Positions 1-8,255 of a stretch of DNA of 64,000 nt are shown here, in pieces. The notes under the pieces are model-generated. The model did not search any database, was not told the DNA's origin, and saw only the letters and a list, made by a program, of their open reading frames with translations. Source of the DNA: Chitinophagaceae bacterium 26-R-25. GTDB lineage: Bacteria > Bacteroidota > Bacteroidia > Chitinophagales > Chitinophagaceae. Position 1 is the first letter of the stretch; each line of letters starts with the position of its first letter. The stretch lies in contig JARWSJ010000004.1 of NCBI GenBank assembly GCA_029906195.1, positions 310,001 to 374,000 on the forward strand. Reading direction: 5' to 3'. Position numbers and translations under genes: made by a program.

Positions 1-205
1 GAGGCGGGGAAATAACTGAATAACTGAATAACTGATTAACTGAATAACTGAGTAACTGAATAGAGAAAGTAATCACCCTTAGATGTTCTGTGCGTTTAAA
101 GCCTAACAACTAACAACTAACAACGAACAACTAACAACCACCCGAGAGGCGTGTAGCAACTCAGTTATTCAGTTATTCAGTTACTCAGTTACTCAGTTAT
201 GCAAT
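1..205. repeat. Simple octamer repeats in inverted arrangement
   Basis: Positions 1-63 are about seven tandem copies of AATAACTG with small variations. Positions 158-200 are about five copies of the reverse complement, CAGTTATT. Between them, 102-142, lies a separate heptamer array (CAACTAA-type). The two outer arrays could fold into one long hairpin. Nothing here is coding. Similar A/T-rich inverted arrays occur at 3999-4100. The role is unknown; transcription termination between genes is possible. Confidence 0.75.
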
Positions 206-220
206 TCTTGGGGACACGAA

Positions 221-253
221 AAAAAACGGAGTCGCATGCGGCGCTCCGTTTTT
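221..253 (+). terminator. Rho-independent terminator, possibly bidirectional
   Basis: AACGGAG (225-231) pairs with CTCCGTT (244-250) across a GC-rich loop. A-rich sequence lies upstream and T-rich downstream, so it could act in both directions. It probably ends a gene that lies left of the window. Confidence 0.6.
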
Positions 254-510
254 CACAGAATAGGGTGTCAATTAATTAAATAATATCACACCAGTGTAGG
301 TTTAACAAATCTATTGGATAGATTTTTTTCAAGGATAGGTTATTTGAAACAGGTTTAGGATATAGGTTTAAGTTTGTTTCAAATGCTTAGCAAAAGTATA
401 AATGCACGTGGAGTGATGGGTTCGAAAAAGGACAATAGAATTCAGAAAAAGGACTTTTCTAAAAAGTATGCTTATAAATAGTACAGTGTGAGTTGTTTTT
501 TGGTAATTGC
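254..510. other. Intergenic DNA without recognisable gene
   Basis: No open reading frame with recognisable content, no RNA gene and no clear repeat was seen here. It separates the terminator at 221-253 from the minus-strand carboxypeptidase and its terminator. Confidence 0.6.
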
Positions 511-541
511 CCAAAAAGAAAAACGGCAATTAGAATTGCCG
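511..541 (-). terminator. Terminator of the LD-carboxypeptidase gene
   Basis: CGGCAATT and AATTGCCG (524-541) form a perfect 8-bp stem with a 2-nt loop. Read on the minus strand it is followed by TTTTTCTTTTT, the classic intrinsic terminator layout. It lies about 95 nt past the stop codon of the minus-strand gene at 636-1658. Confidence 0.75.
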
Positions 542-635
542 CTGAAGTTTTTTATTTGCAGGAAAGTAAATTGTTTTTTCTACCTGTTATTGTGTTGGAT
601 TTTGTATGGTCATAGGGCCGTAGTTCGTGAGCTTA

Positions 636-1658
636 TCATATCTCTTGTAAAGAACATCTGATGCTGCCCACTTCCAGTCTGTGTTTCACGCCACACTTCA
701 ATGCGAAATTATTTTTTTGATGGCCTACAGGAAAATCAAAGCAAACAGGATAATTGAACATGCTCACCTTTTCCATTACAATTTCCTGCACGGTTTTCCC
801 GAATACTTCACCGGGATCATCTGGTTTAATTTTAAAACCTCCAATAACAAGCCCTGCAAGATTATTCAGTTTGCCACTTCGCTTGAGGTTCCAAAACATT
901 CTGTCAATACTATATAAATATTCACCGGTATCTTCCACGAATAAAATTTTGCCATCTGTTTTTATATCAGATGCAGAGCCCGATAAACTTTCAATCGTTT
1001 TTAAATTGCCACCCACAAGCACACCTTCTGCAATGCCGACAATATTTTTCTCGTTTGGTGTGGTTACATAGCGCATCTTTTCTCCCTTTAACGCTTTTGA
1101 AATAGACAGGATAGTATCTACCTGAACAGGATCTGCAGTGGCAAAATTATCGGGAAAGCTATTGCACATTTTGGCATGAATAGAGGCAATGTTCATGCGG
1201 TTCAATTCCCCATGCATCACGGTAACATCACTGAACCCGATTATCCATTTTGGATTCGCCTTGAAATTGTTGAAGTTTAATTTATCAATAATTCTAACAA
1301 GTCCGTAGCCTCCTCTTGCGCACATGATGGCTTTAACCGTGTTATTATCCATCATTTCCTGGAGATCATTCCTGCGTTCAAGATCGGTGCCGCCAAATGT
1401 AAAATCCCTTTTTCCGATGGTTTGCCCGATTTTTACGGTAAATCCCCAATCCTGCATCTGTTGAACAGCCGGTTTCACTTCGTCTGTAGTAATGAAGCCG
1501 GCGGGACTAGTAATCCCAATTGTATCGCCCGGTTTTAAATAAGGGGGAATAATCATCGCTTTTTCCTCCTCCGGAGGGTCAATTGCAGGAGGGTTAGTGA
1601 AGCCAAATAATGTTCCGGAAGCAAGTATAGTAGACGAAAGGAAGTTTTTACGGTTCAT
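636..1658 (-). CDS. LD-carboxypeptidase, peptidase family S66
   Basis: Predicted S66-family serine carboxypeptidase, which trims the terminal D-Ala from tetrapeptide stems during peptidoglycan recycling. The N-terminus has a hydrophobic stretch (residues 6-20) that could be a signal or anchor, so a periplasmic site is possible, unlike cytoplasmic E. coli LdcA. Family motifs are visible: GFSDVT with the nucleophile serine, a FVEDTGE segment carrying the catalytic glutamate, and VGHQKNN near the C-terminus with the histidine. The length, 340 aa, is a little above the usual ~300 aa. It is divergent from metG and has its own terminator. The family call is strong; the exact substrate is inferred. 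Confidence 0.88.
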   Translation of the reverse strand: MNRKNFLSSTILASGTLFGFTNPPAIDPPEEEKAMIIPPYLKPGDTIGITSPAGFITTDEVKPAVQQMQDWGFTVKIGQTIGKRDFTFGGTDLERRNDLQEMMDNNTVKAIMCARGGYGLVRIIDKLNFNNFKANPKWIIGFSDVTVMHGELNRMNIASIHAKMCNSFPDNFATADPVQVDTILSISKALKGEKMRYVTTPNEKNIVGIAEGVLVGGNLKTIESLSGSASDIKTDGKILFVEDTGEYLYSIDRMFWNLKRSGKLNNLAGLVIGGFKIKPDDPGEVFGKTVQEIVMEKVSMFNYPVCFDFPVGHQKNNFALKCGVKHRLEVGSIRCSLQEI

Positions 1659-1838
1659 AAAATAAAGATATATTAATTTGAAAATGTGGCAATTGAAATT
1701 TGAAAATGTGACAATTTGAAAATTTGAAAATGAAATCAGGGCCTGCCGGTTGCTAACAGCTCAATAAATCAATAATTCAATTATTCAATCATTATTTTTG
1801 CAGATAATTGAAAGCCGGGCTTTCTTCAAAAAACGAAT

Positions 1839-3986
1839 ATGATGACACAACCTAAAAGATATTTGATCACTGCGGCTTTGCCGTATGCGAATGGATTGAA
1901 ACATGTTGGGCACCTGGCCGGCGCTTACCTGCCTGCGGATATTTATGTGCGTTACCTGCGTGCGCAAAAACGTGATGTGGCGTTTGTTTGCGGAAGCGAT
2001 GAGCACGGAACGGCTATTCCCATCCAGGCGATGAAGGAAAATACTACACCCCAGGCGATCATCGACAAGTATCATGAGTTGATCAAGCAGAACTTTGCAG
2101 ACCTTGGTATTTCTTTCGATATCTATCACCGGACAAGTTCGCCTTTGCACCACGAAACTTCCCAGGAGTTTTTTACTGCATTGAACAACGCCGGTGAACT
2201 GGAAACAAAAGAAACTGAGCAATATTATGATGAACAGGCTAAAACTTTTTTGGCCGACCGTTATATAAAAGGTACTTGCCCTAATTGTGGCTACGAAAGC
2301 GCGTATGGAGACCAGTGCGAAAGATGCGGAACTGCCTTGAGCCCTGATGAATTGATCAATCCTGTGAGCACATTAAGCGGACAACCTCCGGTTAAGAAGC
2401 TAACTACTCACTGGTACCTTCCGTTAAACCGCCACGAAGAATTTTTGAGCAAATGGATATTGCAGGACCACAAAGACGACTGGCGCGCAAATGTAGTAGG
2501 GCAGTGTAAAAGCTGGATCGACGGAGGTTTACAGCCACGCGCCGTAACCCGTGATCTTGACTGGGGCATTAAAGTACCTGTGGAAGGTGCCGAGGGAAAA
2601 GTATTGTATGTGTGGTTCGATGCGCCGATTGGTTACATCAGCGCTACCAAACAATGGGCAATCAACAATGGTAAAGACTGGCAGCCTTACTGGAACGACA
2701 AAGAAACGAAACTGGTGCACTTCATCGGGAAGGATAACATCGTTTTCCATTGCATTATTTTCCCTGTAATGTTGAAACTACATGGCAATATTCTGCCAGA
2801 TAATGTACCGGCAAACGAGTTCCTCAACCTGGAAGGAGACAAGATGAGCACCAGCCGCAACTGGAAACTCGAAATGCAGGATTACATTGATGACTTTGTA
2901 AAAAAAGAAAACGGTGGGGCGCAAATGGCTGATGTGTTGCGCTATTACCTGACTCAAATCGCTCCCGAAACAAAAGACAGTGAGTTCACATGGAAAGGTT
3001 TCCAGGACGCAAACAATAGCGAGCTGGTAAGCATTTTCGGGAACTTTGTAAACAGGACATTTGTGTTAATGCACAAACTGTGTGGCGGCAAAGTACCGCC
3101 TCTGCATGCAGATGTTTTTGATGAAAAAGACAAGTTTGTTGGTGAAGAAGTTGCCAGAATAAAACAAAAAGTTGAATCGCTTATTGAGGAATATAAGTTC
3201 AGGGATGCGCTATTTGAAGTTATAAACCTGGCTCGTGTGGGTAACAAATACATGCAGGAAAAAGAGCCGTGGATATTGGTGAAAAAACTTGCCGAGCAAC
3301 CTGAGCTGCAAAAGCAGATTGACAATTGTCTGCATATTAGTCTGCAACTGTGTGCAAACCTTGCAATCCTGATCCATCCATTTTTGCCAAATACAGCACA
3401 GAAAATGCTGCACATGATGAAGGTGGTGGATAAAATGCTCGAGTGGGAAAATGCCGGGAAAATGAAATTGCTCAGCGTAGGTTATACTTTGCGTGCCCCT
3501 GAATTGTTGTTTAGAAAAATAGAAGATGATGAGGTAAAGGCACAAGTGGAGAAATTACAGGCAGGCCTGGCGAAAGCGACGGCAGAAAATAATGCGGCTG
3601 CAAATGGCATTGCAAAAACAGAAGCAGCGCCAGCCGAGAAGCCTGCGCCAGTGCTCAAATCAGAAATTGTATATGATGATTTCGCGAAGATCGATTTGAA
3701 AGTAGGAACCATTGTAGCAGCTGAAAAGGTTGAAAAGGCTGACAAGCTTTTAAAACTGAGTGTTGACCTCGGCTTTGAAACGAGAACAATTGTAAGCGGT
3801 ATTGCAATGCATTTTAAACCGGAAGAGATCATCAACAAACAAGTAGTTGTTGTAGCCAATCTTGCACCGAGAAAAATGCGTGGCATTGAAAGCAACGGTA
3901 TGATATTAATGGCGGAGGATACGGCAGGTAAATTACACTTCGTAAAGCCTGAGAATGTGATTAATGCCGGGGCAGGAGTGAGCTAG
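1839..3986 (+). CDS. metG: Methionine--tRNA ligase with C-terminal tRNA-binding domain
   Basis: Charges tRNA-Met with methionine in the cytoplasm. This is a class I synthetase. The HIGH signature appears as HVGH at residues 22-25 and the KMSTS loop at about 335-339 (KMSTS). A four-cysteine zinc knuckle is visible as CPNCG...CERCG at about residues 147-167. The last ~110 residues form the EMAP/Trbp111-type tRNA-binding OB fold found in dimeric MetRS enzymes, joined by an Ala/Pro-rich linker near residues 585-607. The full length of 715 aa matches Bacteroidota MetRS. Translation could start at either of two adjacent ATG codons. It is a core housekeeping gene and marks the left flank as ancestral chromosome. 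Confidence 0.98.
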   Translation: MMTQPKRYLITAALPYANGLKHVGHLAGAYLPADIYVRYLRAQKRDVAFVCGSDEHGTAIPIQAMKENTTPQAIIDKYHELIKQNFADLGISFDIYHRTSSPLHHETSQEFFTALNNAGELETKETEQYYDEQAKTFLADRYIKGTCPNCGYESAYGDQCERCGTALSPDELINPVSTLSGQPPVKKLTTHWYLPLNRHEEFLSKWILQDHKDDWRANVVGQCKSWIDGGLQPRAVTRDLDWGIKVPVEGAEGKVLYVWFDAPIGYISATKQWAINNGKDWQPYWNDKETKLVHFIGKDNIVFHCIIFPVMLKLHGNILPDNVPANEFLNLEGDKMSTSRNWKLEMQDYIDDFVKKENGGAQMADVLRYYLTQIAPETKDSEFTWKGFQDANNSELVSIFGNFVNRTFVLMHKLCGGKVPPLHADVFDEKDKFVGEEVARIKQKVESLIEEYKFRDALFEVINLARVGNKYMQEKEPWILVKKLAEQPELQKQIDNCLHISLQLCANLAILIHPFLPNTAQKMLHMMKVVDKMLEWENAGKMKLLSVGYTLRAPELLFRKIEDDEVKAQVEKLQAGLAKATAENNAAANGIAKTEAAPAEKPAPVLKSEIVYDDFAKIDLKVGTIVAAEKVEKADKLLKLSVDLGFETRTIVSGIAMHFKPEEIINKQVVVVANLAPRKMRGIESNGMILMAEDTAGKLHFVKPENVINAGAGVS

Positions 3987-3998
3987 GAGGAAGTTGAG

Positions 3999-4100
3999 AA
4001 TTGAAAGTTGAAAAGTGAAAATTGAAAATTGGCCTGCCTCAGGCATTCAACTCTTCAATCTTCACCCATTTTCAATTTTCAATTTTCAACTTTCAATTTC
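3999..4100. repeat. Long imperfect inverted repeat after metG
   Basis: A left arm built of TGAAAATT/TGAAAGTT units (about 3999-4031) is matched by a right arm of AATTTTCA/AACTTTCA units (about 4063-4100). A small internal stem, GCCTG/CAGGC, lies between them. The transcript would fold into a long AT-rich hairpin just past the metG stop, so a terminator role is plausible. It resembles the octamer arrays at the left edge of the window. Confidence 0.6.
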
Positions 4101-4188
4101 TAACACATTTTATTTCTCTTCATAATTCAATCCAGATAAGCATTTGAAAGCGAGTTCTTTAAAAAGTGAAATTTTTTTTGCAAAAATG

Positions 4189-4221
4189 TTTGTTTTGTAT
4201 TGGGCAAAATCCCTACTTTTG
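4189..4221 (+). promoter_or_regulatory. Bacteroidota-type promoter for tRNA-Pro
   Basis: TTTG at 4189-4192 and TACTTTTG (matching TAnnTTTG) at 4214-4221 are separated by 21 nt, which fits the -33/-7 consensus of the Bacteroidota primary sigma factor. The expected start point would lie about 35 nt before the tRNA 5' end. Confidence 0.6.
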
Positions 4222-4262
4222 CACCCCACGATTAAGGATAGTAACTGCTAAAATTAATCAAT

Positions 4263-4336
4263 CGGGGTGTAGCGTAGCCCGGTATCGCGCCACATTTGGG
4301 ATGTGGAGGTCGTAGGTTCGAATCCTGCCACCCCGA
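4263..4336 (+). tRNA. tRNA-Pro (anticodon UGG)
   Basis: The acceptor stem CGGGGTG (4263-4269) pairs with CACCCCG (4329-4335), followed by discriminator A4336. The anticodon stem CCACA/TGTGG encloses the seven-base loop TTTGGGA, giving anticodon TGG. The T loop TTCGAAT is canonical. CCA is not encoded. The 3' third of the gene is the attachment site of the element to its right and was regenerated on integration, so the tRNA remains intact. Its native terminator now appears to lie beyond the right attachment site, at 27724-27747. Confidence 0.96.
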
Positions 4337-4337
4337 C
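4313..4337 (+). other. attL: left attachment repeat of the integrated element
   Basis: The 25 bases covering the T arm and acceptor 3' strand of tRNA-Pro (starting TAGGTTCGAATCC and ending CACCCCGAC) recur exactly at 27685-27709. Sequence diverges immediately beyond both copies. This is the standard signature of a tyrosine recombinase element inserted in the 3' end of a tRNA gene. The integrase gene lies next to the other copy. Confidence 0.9.
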
Positions 4338-4847
4338 TTTTAATATTGAAAGTCAATTAGTTAGAAACTGTTCGGACACAATTCGGACAGTTTTTTGCTT
4401 TTATACCAGTTTGTATTAATTGCCGTTAAGTTTGATAAACTTGAAGTCCACCGGTACGACCATTTTCGAAAGAAAAAAATGGGAGCTAGATCCATCTCTC
4501 AAATACGGATCATATTCATTGCAACGCAATTGTATGCCTCGAAAATGAAAATATTTTGATATTATTTTCCAACAGCCTTCTTCATTCGACACTTTTTCGC
4601 AAAGCTATTGTCCTGCTCCGCTGTCCGAAAGTCTGCGCCTCCGGTAAACCTACGTCTTGCGCGTATGGCAGAAAAAAATCTGCGTCCTTCATTTTGGCCT
4701 TTTTTCATTTTTTCATTCGGACAGTATTTTTTTCCGCCAAAACTTTCTCCCATCTCCGCATGACTAATAACTGGCCGCTACAAGTATGTCAATGAGGCGT
4801 AGCCGAATGATTCATACAAATATTCACTAACTCTAAAACCAGTCGTT
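4337..4847. other. Left end of the element: non-coding, with integrase-type repeats
   Basis: No convincing gene was seen. The 8-mer TTCGGACA occurs at 4371, 4382 and 4716 on the plus strand and at 4622-4629 on the minus strand. The short open frames on either strand here lack any recognisable content. The spacing and position suit arm-type recombinase or excisionase binding sites. Confidence 0.55.
4371..4389 (+). promoter_or_regulatory. Paired TTCGGACA repeat near attL
   Basis: Two TTCGGACA octamers (4371-4378 and 4382-4389) are separated by three bases. The same pair with the same three-base spacing occurs near attR at 27548-27566, just before the integrase start. The two ends share little else around it. 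They are candidate arm-type sites for the integrase. Confidence 0.6.
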
Positions 4848-4982
4848 ATGTACAACACACAACAATTATCAAAGCTGATGTTCCTTTCGTGGGAGATTCA
4901 ACGCAAAAGAAAGATCATCCGTACAAAGGCAATGGAAGAAAAATTTCCGGCTGTTCCAGCCGGATTCATTAGACTTAGTTAG
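4848..4982 (+). CDS. Small basic protein, unknown function
   Basis: A 44-codon open frame beginning MYNTQQLSKLMF and rich in Lys/Arg in the middle (QRKRKIIRTK). It is preceded by an AT-rich leader and sits between the element's left end and the radC-like gene. I do not recognise a family. Small genes at this position are common in Bacteroidota mobile elements, but the coding call rests only on the open frame and its composition. Confidence 0.35.
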   Translation: MYNTQQLSKLMFLSWEIQRKRKIIRTKAMEEKFPAVPAGFIRLS

Positions 4983-5061
4983 TGTATATTCTGAATCATG
5001 GTAGTCTTTCAATTATTTTTCTGATAGTTTTTTGCTGCATCAATTATTGCAAAATTTAGGC

Positions 5062-5160
5062 TTTTACTTTGATGAGTTGGCAAGGAACTACGCGCTTAAA
5101 CACATAGCCTCCCACAAGGCCATCTTTTATGCGTTCCTCCTTGCACTAATCAAAGTAAAA
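5062..5160. repeat. Inverted repeat upstream of the radC-like gene
   Basis: The left arm starting TTTTACTTTGAT (5062-5094) is matched by the reverse complement of 5131-5160, which ends ATCAAAGTAAAA. The pairing is about 30 bp with mismatches around a ~35-nt centre. An open frame of 62 codons runs across it, but its protein looks like read-through of the palindrome. It may be a structured leader, a replication or transfer site, or a regulator site. Confidence 0.6.
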
Positions 5161-5207
5161 ACCAGCGGATGGTTCCATAATTTATTCACCATTAAAAATC
5201 ATGAATT

Positions 5208-5678
5208 ATGGAAAAGTTAGCGAGTTCACCAGCCTGGATGAAAGTTTCAGAATTGGAAATTATCTACAAATCCAAAATGAGGCCGTCTGAAAGACCTCAA
5301 ATAAAAGTCTCACAAGATGCTTACCAATTATTCCTTGCCTCATGGGACATGGGCAAAATCGAACTACTCGAACAGTTCAAAGTAATGGCATTGAACCACG
5401 CCAATCGCGTACTCGGCATCTGTGAGATTTCCAGTGGTGCAATCAGCGCCACCCTCGTTGATCCGAAGCTTGTTTTCGGAATGTTATTGAAAGCAGGTGC
5501 GAGCTCAGCGATTATATGCCACGCACATCCGAGCGGCAATGTAAAACCAAGCAACAGCGATGTAGAAATGACCCGCAAGATTTGCGAAGGAGGGAAATTG
5601 CTGGATATAAAAATCCTGGATCACCTGATTATAACAATGGACAACTATTATTCATTTGCTGATAGCGGGGCGTTGTAA
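5208..5678 (+). CDS. RadC-like JAB/MPN-domain protein
   Basis: A JAMM-fold protein of the RadC (DUF2466) family, a regular passenger of Bacteroidota mobile elements. The metal-binding pattern HxHx7SxxD is complete: H105, H107, S115 and D118 in the segment HAHPSGNVKPSNSD. The protein is 156 aa, shorter than chromosomal RadC (~225 aa), because the N-terminal helix-hairpin-helix region is missing. That is usual for the element-borne version. The biochemical role of this family is unsettled; the old DNA-repair label is not well supported. The start ATG lies just past an inverted repeat at 5062-5160. Confidence 0.88.
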   Translation: MEKLASSPAWMKVSELEIIYKSKMRPSERPQIKVSQDAYQLFLASWDMGKIELLEQFKVMALNHANRVLGICEISSGAISATLVDPKLVFGMLLKAGASSAIICHAHPSGNVKPSNSDVEMTRKICEGGKLLDIKILDHLIITMDNYYSFADSGAL

Positions 5679-5759
5679 CGCCCTTTTTTTATGCAGCGAA
5701 GTAAAAAAACAAATTCAATCTAATTGATTTTGTCTGCTAAGTAATCTTCACGCGGTCAA

Positions 5760-5940
5760 GACTGCCTATTCATTTTTAAAAAGCAGATCATTCATTATTT
5801 ATTGTTCAACAGCAGTCAACCTGTAAATCCTTTAAAAATCACTGTGGCAGCCTGCTGGGCGGCTCCCGGCAAGATGTTCCGTTGTATGACAACGGAGATC
5901 TTGCCGCCCTTTCTCCGAAGTCGCCGGCGGTTATTTTAGA
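5760..5940 (+). ncRNA. Structured non-coding element, copy A
   Basis: This is the most diverged of three related intergenic segments in the element. The clearest part is a stem at 5868-5905: GGCAAGAT pairs with ATCTTGCC on the outside and CCGTTGT pairs with ACAACGG on the inside. It is preceded by a short stem (CAGCC/GGCT type) and followed by a CCGAAGTCGCCGGCGG tail. An upstream GCCTATTC segment matches the conserved loop of copies B and C. The strand is assumed from similarity to the other copies. It could be an RNA or a DNA hairpin used by a recombinase, primase or transfer protein. Confidence 0.5.
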
Positions 5941-6054
5941 TGATTGTCAGTAGTTTTTTGATTGCAGAAAGTAAAAAAGATAATGTGATGATTGAGCAAA
6001 TCATGAAGAAAGAAGTCCTTTGAAAATATGTATTGGAATAGGATTAGCATAAGC

Positions 6055-6250
6055 GTTGATGAGCTTCAAAGCAGTTAGATGAGTGTAAAAGAGTGGCAAG
6101 CCTATTTGCACTCCTTCTCGCTTATAGAAACCTATTTGGAAGCCTTTCTAACAGTCCGCTTTTGAATTTAGTTGCCCCTGGTAGCAACGGCGAGGTGTAC
6201 AAATGTTGCACATTTGGGCCTCGCTCCTTCACTCCGGGTGTCGTTTCAAA
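6055..6250 (+). ncRNA. Structured non-coding element, copy B
   Basis: From 5' to 3': a stem GAGTG/CACTC around the conserved CAAGCCTATT loop; a hairpin GTTGC/GCAAC at 6171-6188; and a long stem at 6189-6227 with outer GCGAGG/CCTCGC and inner CAAATGT/ACATTTG. The tail is CACTCCGGGTGTCG. Compared with copies A and C, both sides of the long stem have changed together while the layout is kept, which points to selection on base pairing. The HTH gene begins about 320 nt downstream. Confidence 0.55.
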
Positions 6251-6569
6251 AGAAAAGCGGATGATAATTTTTGGGTGACTGCTCCAGTAGGGTGCAGTGT
6301 ATTTTGAAAACGTGAAAATGAAATTGCAATGAAAGGAGAATTCCCAAAAACCAATACTGAATATGTCATTCTTTGCAAAAAGGCTTGCCTGACTTTAATA
6401 AACGCTTCGCCATTCATAGTAAAGAGTGATGGTTTCTTTAACCTGTTTTAATCAAACCTAATTTGTTTGCCGTTGAAAACAAAGGCATTGGTTCGCTAAA
6501 ATATCTCTGACAGCTCTCTCATTGACTTTTGCCTATTGCTTTATCAACTTGCTGCGAAAACTGATAAAG

Positions 6570-6857
6570 ATGAACAAAATGATTATCGTTGAAGAAGACC
6601 AGCTTCGCCAAATCGTATCAGAATCGGTTAAGCAGGCGTTGCATAATGAAAACGCTCCCACTAAAACAAGTCCTAAAGAGCCTGAGCCGCTACTTACCCG
6701 CGAGCAGATGGCCAAAGAGCTGCACATCTCTTTAGTGACCATTACCGATTGGATGAAAAAGGGATTGCCCTATCTGCGCCTCCATGGTCGCATCTATTTT
6801 CTGCGTTCGGAAGTGATGACCTCGATGAAACAAAACCGTCTCAGTTCATCAATGTAA
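6570..6857 (+). CDS. Helix-turn-helix DNA-binding protein (HTH_17/excisionase-like)
   Basis: A 95-aa protein. Residues ~38-85 form a MerR/excisionase-type winged helix-turn-helix: LLTREQMAKELHISLVTITDW is followed by a basic loop and an R-x-YFLRSEV wing. The N-terminal part looks helical and charged. The start at 6570 (MNKMIIVEED) is preferred over the longer frame from 6522, whose extra residues look non-coding. Proteins of this type in Bacteroidota elements act as regulators or directionality factors. Here it sits four bases upstream of the helicase gene, so the two are probably co-transcribed. Confidence 0.8.
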   Translation: MNKMIIVEEDQLRQIVSESVKQALHNENAPTKTSPKEPEPLLTREQMAKELHISLVTITDWMKKGLPYLRLHGRIYFLRSEVMTSMKQNRLSSSM

Positions 6858-6861
6858 TTCC

Positions 6862-8100
6862 ATGGAAAATACGAATGCATATTTGCGTATCGGTACGGTT
6901 TATTACAAAGTCGTCAAAAAACCATTGGCGTCGGGAGATAAAGTAGAGCTGCTGTTGCCCTGGTCAGTAGAATGTATCAAGCAGGATCATGGCAAGTCAT
7001 TTCTTTCAACCATTCCCAAATATGATGGCTTCTGCCTTGTCCCAGCTCATTTAAATTATCAACGCAAGATTGAAAACTTTTACAATCGTTATAGTCCTTT
7101 TCCACATGAACCCAAAGCCGGCTATCCAAAACAGATATTAATGTTTCTCAATCACGTGTTTGGCGAACAATTAGAACAAGGATTGGATTATTTTAAAATC
7201 CTGTTGCTTTATCCCACCCAAATATTACCCATACTATGTTTGGTAAGCAGGGAACGCAATACCGGTAAAACGACCTTCCTCAATTTTTGCAAAGCCATTT
7301 TTGGCGACAACATGACTATTAACAGCAATGAAGACTTCCGCAGCAATTTCAATGCAGAGTGGGCGAACAAACTCATTATTGGAGTAGATGAAACTTTCCT
7401 TGATAAAAAAGAAGATAGTGAACGCATTAAAAACCTCAGTACTTCCAGGTATTATAAAATAGAAGCCAAAGGACAAGACAGGCAGGAAATTGAATTTTTT
7501 GGCAAATTCATTTTGTGCAGCAATAACGAGGATAATTTTATACAGATTGAAGCTTCCGAAATAAGGTATTGGATTCGCAGATTGCCGACATTGACTACGG
7601 ATCACCGGAACCTGTTGGCTGACCTAAAAAATGAAATTCCTTTTTTTATTCATTATCTGATCGAGCGGCCATTTGCCTCTCCACCTTCTACAAGAATGTG
7701 GTTCAGACCGGAACAGATAGCTACTGCCGCTTTAAAGCATATCAAACGTTATAACCGCAACCGGCTTGAAACAGAAATGGCGCAGATACTGTTGCACATC
7801 ATAGATACCAAGGAAACGGTTCAAACGGTTTGTTTTTGTATTTCCGATATGCAGGACTGGTTGCAGAAAAAGGGCATCCATCACCGTGATATTGCCTCTA
7901 TCAGGAAAATATTGCAACAGGAATGGAAACTAAAACCTGCGGACAACTCCAACAGCTATTTGCAATACCGCTTTGGCAGTGATGGCATTATCTACGAGTT
8001 CATGCAAAAAGGCAGGTTTTATGCCATTGAAAATAAACAGGTGCTGAAGCTCAATAATCCTGATGATTTTGATGACAACAATATAATACAAAGAGAATGA
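6862..8100 (+). CDS. SF3-type helicase / primase-helicase (DUF5906-like)
   Basis: A replication helicase of the D5/P4-like superfamily 3 type found in plasmids and integrated elements. The Walker A motif is ERNTGKTT at about residue 128-135 and Walker B is LIIGVDE at about 171-177. A sensor-like stretch, FILCSNNEDNF, follows at about 217. The C-terminal ~100 residues hold a winged-helix-like region. The N-terminal ~120 residues show no clear primase motif, and the separate gene at 8256 supplies the primase. It is part of a run with the HTH gene upstream and the iteron region and primase downstream. The superfamily call is firm; the detailed family name is inferred. Confidence 0.82.
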   Translation: MENTNAYLRIGTVYYKVVKKPLASGDKVELLLPWSVECIKQDHGKSFLSTIPKYDGFCLVPAHLNYQRKIENFYNRYSPFPHEPKAGYPKQILMFLNHVFGEQLEQGLDYFKILLLYPTQILPILCLVSRERNTGKTTFLNFCKAIFGDNMTINSNEDFRSNFNAEWANKLIIGVDETFLDKKEDSERIKNLSTSRYYKIEAKGQDRQEIEFFGKFILCSNNEDNFIQIEASEIRYWIRRLPTLTTDHRNLLADLKNEIPFFIHYLIERPFASPPSTRMWFRPEQIATAALKHIKRYNRNRLETEMAQILLHIIDTKETVQTVCFCISDMQDWLQKKGIHHRDIASIRKILQQEWKLKPADNSNSYLQYRFGSDGIIYEFMQKGRFYAIENKQVLKLNNPDDFDDNNIIQRE

Positions 8101-8111
8101 GAAAGTTACCG

Positions 8112-8243
8112 TCATCAAAATTGTCATCAAGATTTCATCAAAAATAAGGGCTGATGAAAACAAAAAGTTTTTGATGAAAGATGGATGACATAGAAAACCT
8201 TTTGCCAGCAAAGGTTTCAAGGAAATTTCATCAAATCATCAAA
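8112..8243. repeat. Iteron-like TCATCA cluster, candidate replication origin
   Basis: Seven copies of TCATCA(A) occur within 132 bp: direct at 8112, 8124, 8135, 8228 and 8236, and inverted at 8152 and 8171. They lie between the helicase and primase genes and are A/T-rich. Clustered repeats next to replication genes are typical of iteron origins or of autoregulatory sites. No function has been shown; the assignment is by position and repetition only. Confidence 0.55.
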
Positions 8244-8255
8244 AAAAGTACATCC

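Noticed and set aside
4556-4795. Open frames on both strands in the left end of the element
   Set aside because: The translated products show no domain, signal or plausible composition, and the region carries repeats typical of a recombination site.
5032-5220. 62-codon open frame before the radC-like gene
   Set aside because: It spans the large inverted repeat, overlaps the radC-like start and looks like translation of a palindrome.
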